A stretch of 64,000 nucleotides of DNA from Phytoseiulus persimilis. Its lineage: Eukaryota > Arthropoda > Arachnida > Mesostigmata > Phytoseiidae. Under the pieces are notes generated by a model. The model was given only the letters and a program-made list of their open reading frames with translations. It was not told the origin of the DNA and did no database searches. The stretch spans positions 22,320,001 to 22,384,000 of the forward strand of contig CM075103.1 of NCBI GenBank assembly GCA_037576195.1. Reading direction: 5' to 3'. This document shows positions 56,560 through 64,000 of the stretch, in pieces. Numbering within the stretch: the stretch's first letter is position 1; every line of letters starts with the position of its first letter. The translations under genes were made by a program, and so were the position numbers.

Positions 56560-57625
56560 GGTTAGGGTCCGACAAGCCGAAAATTCGAACCCGAAAGGCA
56601 TGAAGCCGAAAAATCGAGCCCGAAAAGCATGAAGCCGGAAACTTCCTCTCCCAACGGCGGAGTGTTCGAGACTGGTTTGGCGGGATGGGATTTCTGTATC
56701 GTTTCGTCGATCTGTACCTTAGTGAGACTCATTCGGAACGACTGGGAGACGTTCTCGGATGAAATGATGACAACGGCTCAGTATTACTCCAGAGCACGGC
56801 GAAACGATGAAAGAAACTTTTTCCCGATTCGCTCTCTGATATAAAACATTTCGCACGAGCGCTCTCCATCAGCGTGTCCATTTACGGGAATGGGTCATTC
56901 TTCTAGGCACGCAAAGCGCCCCTGCGCGCTCATCCTGGGTTTGAGTGTTATCCTTGGTCAGGGGCGCCTCGATCTCATCATCGTCAAATCATTGACGCCA
57001 TAGGAACTGATCGTCCGTTTAATAGGAACGTATGACTCGTCTGCCGGAGTGCGGGCGATCTTTGTAGATGTTCTAGGGACTGATCGTACTACTGCGAGTG
57101 GAGCTGACAAACGCGGATTCCGGTCCAGTCGAGTTCATCTGAGCCTTCAACAGGCAGCGGATGTACTGTGACTGCGGAAGAGGGTTTCCATGCCGGTTTT
57201 CCCTTTCCGGTGGGAAAGAACAAGGTGTTGTAACAGCGTTTTCTGCGAATAGTACTCGAGCTGGAGGTGGAGATTCCTCTTCAGCTCTAGCAAGCTGACC
57301 TCGGAAACTTCAAGATTCGCGTTCAGCAGATGGCTTCCCGTAGCAGCTACACCTTTGGTCAGTTCGAGCTAGGGACCGTAGATGCGGAACAGCGAGGACG
57401 TAAGCAAGGCAGAAGAAGTAAGTAGGCTGAGCATAACGAAGGTGCAATTCCTCCCCGCTAAGCCAGTATCGACCGCTCCGCTGTTGGGAGGGGAGGTTTT
57501 CGGCTTCACGCTCTTCAACTTCATGCCTTTCGGCTTCATGCTTTTCGGGCTCGATTTTTCGGCTTCATGCATTTCTGGCTCGATTTTTCGGCATCCAGGG
57601 TATACACTGATCCTTCTGAGCCGAG
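56560..57625. repeat. Foldback pair 5, arms of about 140-180 bp
   Basis: 56560-56698 and the reverse complement of 57437-57625 share GCATGAAGCCGAAAAATCGA, CCCGAAAAGCATGAAGCC, CTCTCCCAAC and ACTGGTTTGGCGGG-like blocks. Each arm contains short internal repeats of the AAGCCGAAA type. About 740 bp of unassigned DNA lies between them. Both arms read as SPNxG, V and TGLAG in the matching frame. Confidence 0.8.
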
Positions 57626-59635
57626 TTATGAGCGACCGAAGTTGAAAGCGCCGAACCTTCGCCATTATCGACAGCTCAACTGCCCAGGGCGACGAGTTCA
57701 AGAACCAGCTGTCGAGTCTCCCGATAAATCGGGTCTATGCCATTTCATCTAGAGTGAACAACGACGCAGACGACGGATCACTGGTGGGCTTGGGGGAGAA
57801 ACTCAGTGTTCGGAGACAGTGAGTCGCTGGGATTCGAGAAGAAAACATGACCTGACGACGATTCTTGTGAAGATTGCAACGGCATAATCACCATGAACTG
57901 AGGGAAAATGTACTCACGTTCGCCACCTTTCGCATCGTAAATATTGGCCACCGTACGCCGACAGGCCCTTCTCGTGGAAGTAGAATGCCCCAGTTGCCCA
58001 GCAACCGAGAAAAATCCCTCGGGGTCACACCACATAAATTTGCCCTGACGACAGGCATCACTCAAGATCATGCTTTTTCCGCCTTGATGCATGGCGTAGA
58101 TTCAATTTCATGGAAGCTTCTGCGTCGCAGTCTTAGAACCTGTCCGAATTTGTCAACTCCGTCGACCCTCTCCCGGACCTGGACATTCTCTGAGCAAACC
58201 CCCTAGTGACTATTAGTTTCTGAACATCTGTGACTTTCTCGAGGAAAACACCCCTAGCTGTTCTTCGGCAACACAACATCGCAACTTTATTCGGTCCGCT
58301 TGGCATGAGATGTGATCGAACTGATTTAGACCAAGGAGTCTTCCCGTAAGGTCATGCACCTTTGAAACTTCCTTGGCCTCCGTTGGCTGCTGACCGCTCT
58401 CCCTTTCCCGCGGATTCGGCCGCTCCCGTTTACATTAGATCAAATGGCGGTGCTCCGATAAATCGAGAGTTCAGGGGGAAACTGTAATTTTTAACGGACT
58501 CTATGAGTTGTGAGGACCCTTTTTTTTAGACCCCTTTTTTTACCTCACAACAGTATCACGGACGGGGACTAGGACATCACTTGAACCCACATGCCATCGT
58601 TTCATCAATGATCCTCATGATGAGCAGGGCAACAGTACGGTAAACGATGTTTTGAAATAGATAATGAGATCCGGTACAGGTCATCCGGAAGAAAGCGTGC
58701 ATCTCTGCCTGACATCGAAAGGTGTCGGATTTCCTGGAGCGTGACAGCTGATTCGCTGAGGGTCTCCCCGGTGCGGCGGATGATCTAGGGTCGGAGCGGG
58801 ACAGGGATCATAGGCGCCTCGTTGACCTGGAGCAACACGCGAGCAACTGTCTCTTTGCAAAAACCACCCGAGGTCTGTGAACAGTCGTTGTTTGCTCTCG
58901 AAACGCGAGGTAACGCAATCCCATTCTTTTCAGTCATCACCACCGTAGCACGGGAAGCCGGGCTCGGAGTTCAGGACTGATGACCGTTGAAATAGAATAC
59001 AATTCGAAAGCTGCACCTGGTTCTGTCACGGCAACAAGGGAGGGAATGATGTCGGTATACGCAGGATGGGTGGTGGAGTACGGGAACCCCAAACGAGAAA
59101 GCACTGACTTAGTCGGCAAAGATCAGGGGAGAATATTCGTCGACACTGCCCAATCCATCCTGGTTGACCGGGCTCAGGGAGAGCCGATCAGATACCAAGA
59201 TTAAGCTGTTGATCTGTTCTCTACTCGTGACTTATTCGGACACTTCTAAAAATCAATGTTCTATTGCTAGAGAGTCAGGTAGTCCGAGCCTAACCAAAAC
59301 TACCCGGAAGTGTGGCTTCATTCCAACATCCTCCCGCAGATTGAAGAAGTCTGAATGGGCTTTCATTCCACCGAAAACCATTCAGTTTCTATTTTTCCAA
59401 TTCTGATTGTACTGACATCCCAAGTCGTCGCCCCAAGAACATATATACCCGACATATGTTCCCTTCGCCGAGGAAGCGCTGGCTTTTACCGCTGATGATA
59501 GCAGCATTCCTCTCGGAACAATTTACATCATCGATTTTCACCGAAATTAACGTCAAATATTATCTTTCTCTTAGTTCCAACCGTTTCTGCATTACGTTCG
59601 GAGACAGTGGCTCGATAACATCGGCCCTGAGAGGC
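57626..59635. other. No assignable gene
   Basis: A minus frame at 58092-57778 ends near a good donor (GTGAGT at 57918-57913) and could be an exon, but I recognise nothing in it. A plus frame at 59456 begins with a hydrophobic leader-like stretch and runs into a dispersed repeat. Confidence 0.3.
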
Positions 59636-59730
59636 TTTCACTCTTCCGGGCTCCCTGTCGCTCGAACAATGCGGTCGAATCCAGCAACGCCGCTCTCAAG
59701 AGACAAGTAGGAGCCCGCGAAGCCACCTGG
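59636..59730 (+). repeat. Dispersed direct repeat, copy 1
   Basis: CTTCCGGGCTCCCTGTCGC, then CAAGAGAC and CCTGGAAC, recur at 61297-61390 in the same orientation. Confidence 0.75.
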
Positions 59731-59827
59731 AACCTGATCAATCAGCCTCTCTCGCCGAATTTCTGATACAAACTTCAGTGAGAACCACAAAATCCACATC
59801 CTAAATGGACGCGGTATGATTTTCTAG

Positions 59828-60291
59828 CCACCTTGGTCAACATTGCGCAGGACGTTGCCAACGACCTCAGGAGTCACTCAGCCGGCGAGCGTAATATCCG
59901 CTCTCGGCCGAGCCGGGCCACGAAGACCAATGAGCGGACGATCAGGCAATTGTGGGATATGTTGGAGGCGAACGAGATCATTCGGAAAGCATTCGTTGAT
60001 CGCGCAGAGTACAGAGTCAGGGGTTGTAAGTTGTCCAGCAGTCTCGTCTGATAACATAGCATTCATTTGATCTACCTTTGGGGCTGTCAGTCTGATGTAT
60101 TCTTTTAATCTTTGCCCCTACTTCATGTTTCAGCTCTGATGAAGCGAGGCCTTTTCGCAGACGATGAGGAGCAAACGCCAGTCGCTCAGGCTCTGTATGT
60201 TCTGATCACGGCTGAGGGTGACCGTGGTGACGACGACGACGGCCAGTTGAGCGGTTCCGATCACACCTACGCCCGAGCACCTCACCCCTGA
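59828..60291 (+). CDS. Two in-phase exons of an unidentified gene
   Basis: Exon 59828-60025 follows a good acceptor (TTTTCTAG) and ends at GTAAGT. Exon 60134-60291 follows TTTCAG, joins in phase and ends at TGA. The joined sequence contains RTIRQLWDMLEANEIIRKAF and then LMKRGLFADDEEQTPVAQAL with an acidic tail (GDRGDDDDG). LW and IRKAFVDRAEY faintly recall a segment of heterotrimeric G-protein alpha subunits, but that is too weak to name it. The 5' exons are not found. Confidence 0.35.
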
Positions 60292-62086
60292 TGACATCTT
60301 CGCGGCGCTCCTTCAGCACCATGCCTGTGCTCAGGCACCCCGACCCTGACAACTCTGACTTAGTTGTCGGGGGAAAAGGCCTTTTTCAAGGCCACCAGTT
60401 CTTGTAAGATTGAGACTTTCTGGGTATGGTTTCTGAGAGAGAATGTTATCGGTCCTCAGGAAAACGAGATTCATTTGGACGGTCGCGGCTTTGGTAACGA
60501 CCACTTATTGAACTCGTGAATCGCAACAATATCTCCCGCACACCCGAGACTTTTCTCAATCTTTCGGGTCATGTTAGCTCAATAAAACTAGCTGCGGTTC
60601 AATGCTCAGAGCCGCTAAGAGTAGGTGAAACGATGTTCGAACTCCGAAACTACAGAGATAATCCGAGGGTCACCTAGCGTAGCTCCAAGAAGAAGCAATT
60701 GAAGTAACCAATACGGTGTGGGATTCAGCATCACGGACAAGAGGTGGAGAATCACTTGAGCCATCACTTTTCATCGACTGGACTCATGGGAACTGTGAAG
60801 CATAGAGGATGGTCAGCAGGAATATTCGCATCGAGCAAACACCGCGCAGCAACAGCTCGGAAATACTGAGTGATCTAATGTCACTTGAAGTCTGTGGACG
60901 GACTTCTTTCTTCCATTCCGGAGTGGCGAGGTCAAACAATCCTCTTCGTGTCAGAGATAACCAATGTCGAGTGGGAAGTCGGGTTCAGAGCTCATGTCTG
61001 AGTCTTGAATTGAAATCTGGTAGGGTGGACGCAGGTTTTCCCTCATCGCAACAAGTAGAGGATGGCTGATTACGGAGGAGAGGCAGTGGACTACGAGAAT
61101 ATAGAGTGATTCTCTCCCCATTGCGAGAGCACTGACATGGGTGGAAAAACTTCGGGAGAGAGTACCCACCAACACCGCGTCAAATATTCAGGGTCGTCAT
61201 TAAGTTGGAATCATTCTGTTTGACGGAACTCTCGAAGAGCTCTCCCGATTAGGCACCCAGATTACGCTGCTGATCTGCTTCCTGATCAATACCCATCTTC
61301 CGGGCTCCCTGTCGCACAAACGAAGCTATCGAGTCCAGCTTCGCCCCCTTCAAGAGACGAGTGTGTGCCCCGCAGTACCCTGGAACTCCACTTCAAATAC
61401 AGGGTTGCGTACGAGACACAATGTCCGCCCTCTAGATGAATTCGGTGGTTCGCTGCGTGCAATATTCACTCAGGCACCCCTATGTTTACGAGTAGAGGGG
61501 CCGTATTCCCCTCTCCCTCAAATTCGTCTTCCTGGCGCCATCTTGAATCCTACCAGTTGACGCCAACCGGAAAAAAGCGCGCTAAAAATTCAAACCGCTC
61601 CTGGTGTTTATCAGCAGAAACTGTGCAACGAAACTCAGAACCGAGTATCTCCCGTGGTAGGCTTGAAACGGGTCGACGCACATAAGTCCACGCTGAGGAG
61701 CTCTTCGATGATCCGAGCTCTGGAAGCTCAGCATTCGCTCGAGTCGACATTCGAGTGAGAACAGCATCCTGGACCTCAGCTGACTCGAACCCCGCTAGAC
61801 GGCGCCACGGCCACACCTGAAAAAGCTCTCTCTCTCAAACACCATCAGCCGGCTTTGCCCATACGTACTCTCTGAAGAAATGTGATCAAAATAAACAAAG
61901 CTGTTGATGCCCCTGATTTCAGGAAGTCTGATGGTCCGCTGAAAGTTGTCACCGTGATACCCGCGACTCTGAGCTACCTGCTCGGCTATGAATGAGTAGA
62001 GTGAAAACGGGTAGGAACTCTGATGAAAGTGTACACTTCGATGGCGAGCCGTGCAAAGTGATGAATCGGACAGTTTTTTGGAGATA
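60292..62086. other. No assignable gene; includes repeat copy at 61297-61390
   Basis: I see no motif-bearing frame. The right part should hold the METTL3 promoter. The repeat copy has a shared upstream segment near 61250-61285 that matches about 59190-59215 across a gap. Confidence 0.4.
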
Positions 62087-64000
62087 ATGGACAGCAGCGA
62101 CCCTTGGAAAGATATCCAGGCTCTCAAATCGCGGCAGAGTAGTTTCCGTGAGAGACTTCTCAAGCGGAAGAAGGAGCGAGAAGAGATCGTTTACGGTAGG
62201 TGCTTCGGCTGTTTTGAGGGTTTAGTACGGATCCACGAGGAGAGTTCATCGCATTGGTCAGCTGAGGACCAAGCTTCCCTTGACAGGTATCAGCTGTAAC
62301 GAGAAGACGAACGTCACCGGCAGAGATGAAAAGCGACTCCTCTCGTCTCCCAAAGATGACTCCGACGATTCAGGAGACTGCGTCGATCTGGAACCAGCGA
62401 CCGAGACTGAGATCGAAATGAAGATAATTTTGTGTCTACTCGATGTCGCGCTGGACCTCCCTATCGATTCGAGGAGTTTCGTCAAACATGTTTCGAAGAG
62501 CTTGGACGATACAAAACACGTATCCCAAGAAACCGTCGATGATTTTCTCAAGAAGTTCGCCGCACAAGCCTTCATCTCCATCAAAGAGAATAAAGGTGAG
62601 CTGGATGCCGAAGTCCTCGGGAGCATCGCAAGGCATCGAGAACCGAAGCGTGCCGACCGATAGGAATCCGAATCGACGGTGTTCGAGCGTTTGTTTCGGA
62701 AGCCTCATCGCAAGATACGTTTTCACGTTCCAGATCCAGACGGTAGAGGAGCGATCTGTATAACAACGGCTGACCACACGAAGCTGCATGCCTTCAGCTT
62801 GACGCTAAGGGACCGCGCAGACACCGTCGACGTGTGTGCCTCGCCAAAAATCGCGAAGCTCTCAGAAGAAGAAACGTGTCATGACGACGATATTCAGGGT
62901 GATCAGAACGAGAATCAGATCGTCGTGAAGGCTCCAGGTAAATTCATCCACAATAAATTCAGAGCAAGATCACATTCATTCTTGATGAGATTGGAACTTC
63001 GTTTGACCGCTCAGTTCTCTGTCTCCAGCCAAACCGAAAGATGCTGCACCGCCCAAGAAAACTGACGACTTCATCGAGAACCTCCTGAACCTCCCTTCGA
63101 TCAGGGAGAAGGAAAATAAGAAAGTCGGCGAGGAAATCCTCGATTTGTTGAGTAAGCCAACAGCTAAAGAGCGGTCACTCGTGGAGAAATTCAGATCTCA
63201 GGGAGGCGCCTCGGTGAGTTGGCGAAGGACACCTTTGAATCACATCATTTTCAAATCGGTTTCCGATACCGCTCTAGTTCAAGCCGATCATGATAGGTCC
63301 TCGGAACCCATTAAATATCATCTCCAGGTTCAGGAGTACTGTCCGCACGGGACAGCGGCCGAATGCAAGCGGCATGGCGATTCCGACAGTTGTGGAAGGC
63401 TCCACTTCAAGAAAATTCTACAGCGGCACACGGACGAGTCTCTTGGGGACTGCTCGTTCCTGAACACTTGTTTCCATATGGACACCTGTAAATATGTTCA
63501 CTACCAAGTCGAGATAAGGTGAGAGAAATCGCGTGCATTCTTTCTCGTCCCCAGCATTCGTTCCGAAATAAGTGTTCTTCAGGCAGACCGAGGCCGAACA
63601 AACGGCATCGATGGGGGGACTCTGTTTCAACACATTTACGATGTTCGAAACCATCAAATCCTCTAATCAGACATCCCTCCCGCTAGCGAATCGTCGACCG
63701 CGGCGTCTGGAATCATAGCCCAACCCTCCGAGCCTACTGTGGAGCTTGAGAATCCGGTGGCGATCCTGCAGCCCGCTCAATGGATCCAATGCGATCTGAG
63801 ATTCTTCGATATGAGCATTCTCGGTAAGAATTTGAATCTCGTCCCCCGCACAGCCTTCTAGCGATGCTGGCTTTCATTTTTCTCGCGGTCCGTCCTCTGC
63901 CGCGCTGACCGCTGCTTCACGGGCTCTGCATTCGTTATAGGAAAATTCAGCGTCATCATGGCAGATCCACCGTGGGACATCCACATGGAGCTCCCGTATG
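62087..64000 (+). CDS. METTL3: METTL3, m6A mRNA methyltransferase catalytic subunit, 3' end beyond the window
   Basis: Seven exons (62087-62195, 62287-62595, 62734-62937, 63029-63213, 63328-63518, 63687-63823, 63941 to the edge) join in phase. The start MDSSDPWKDIQALKSRQSSF matches the leader helix that binds WTAP. FLKKFAAQAFISIKE and the ADHTKL block follow. Two CCCH zinc fingers lie near residues 272-326, with GRLHFKKIL and RHTDESLGDCSFLNTCFHMD. The last exon reads GKFSVIMADPPWDIHMELPY, placing the catalytic DPPW motif at residues 387-390. METTL3 pairs with METTL14 in the nucleus and transfers a methyl group from SAM to adenosine in RRACH contexts of mRNA. Exon 6 was placed at the acceptor GCTAG ending at 63686, because the nearer ATCAG at 63670 breaks the frame. 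Confidence 0.96.

Noticed and set aside
59828..60025. G-protein alpha subunit exon
   Set aside because: The similarity covers about a dozen residues. The GTP-binding motifs are absent and the following exon does not fit.

Overview
This 64 kb window is eukaryotic nuclear DNA. It has spliced genes with short GT-AG introns, many transposon relics, a GC content near one half, and no bacterial-style gene packing. The conserved proteins are animal-type. The divergent ionotropic-receptor-like gene, the small introns and the mixture of Ty3/gypsy, R1-like LINE, hAT and Tigger relics fit an arthropod. A mite such as a phytoseiid is my best guess, but that is inference and not proven here.

Five conserved host genes were rebuilt exon by exon with consistent phases. 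They are PHF5A (minus, 11701-12268, 110 aa), the AP-2 alpha subunit (plus, 14092-17929, 943 aa), a secretory-pathway Ca2+/Mn2+ ATPase (plus, 26075-31531, 891 aa), an orphan 5' exon of ethan­olamine kinase (minus, 40148-40424), and the 5' two thirds of METTL3 (plus, 62087 to the right edge). PHF5A and AP-2 alpha diverge from a 1.8 kb intergenic stretch. AP-2 alpha converges on a zinc-finger gene.

The most unusual gene is on the minus strand at 18776-22713. Twelve exons with matching phases join a Ty3/gypsy-type Gag capsid region, split over several introns, to a basic linker and five perfect C2H2 zinc fingers. This looks like a domesticated gag-zinc-finger fusion, analogous in layout to vertebrate SCAN-ZNF genes but apparently of independent origin.

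A second theme is long foldback (snapback) DNA. Five elements lie at 19.6-20.2, 39.5-40.2, 47.4-47.8, 55.0-56.2 and 56.6-57.6 kb. The first lies in an intron of the fusion gene, the second abuts the ethanolamine kinase exon, and the third lies in an intron of a small secreted-protein gene. The fourth is 1.19 kb with TA target duplications. Several keep the same open frame in both arms.

Other content by region: a 45-bp minisatellite at 1-548 with stray copies at 49.7 and 52.4 kb; a duplicated non-coding block at 2.9-4.3 and 9.3-11.3 kb; a receptor-like gene at 4.7-6.7 kb; a broken gypsy pol at 7.4-9.2 kb; a small multi-span membrane gene near 32 kb; a decayed APE-type LINE at 35.4-39.2 kb; an R1-like LINE carrying a possible solo LTR at 43.3-45.0 kb; and Tigger-like and hAT fragments, each ending at a copy of the same 89-bp repeat. 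Much of 22.7-26, 32.8-35.4, 40.4-43.3, 48.1-50, 50.4-52.4 and 57.6-62 kb holds nothing I can assign.
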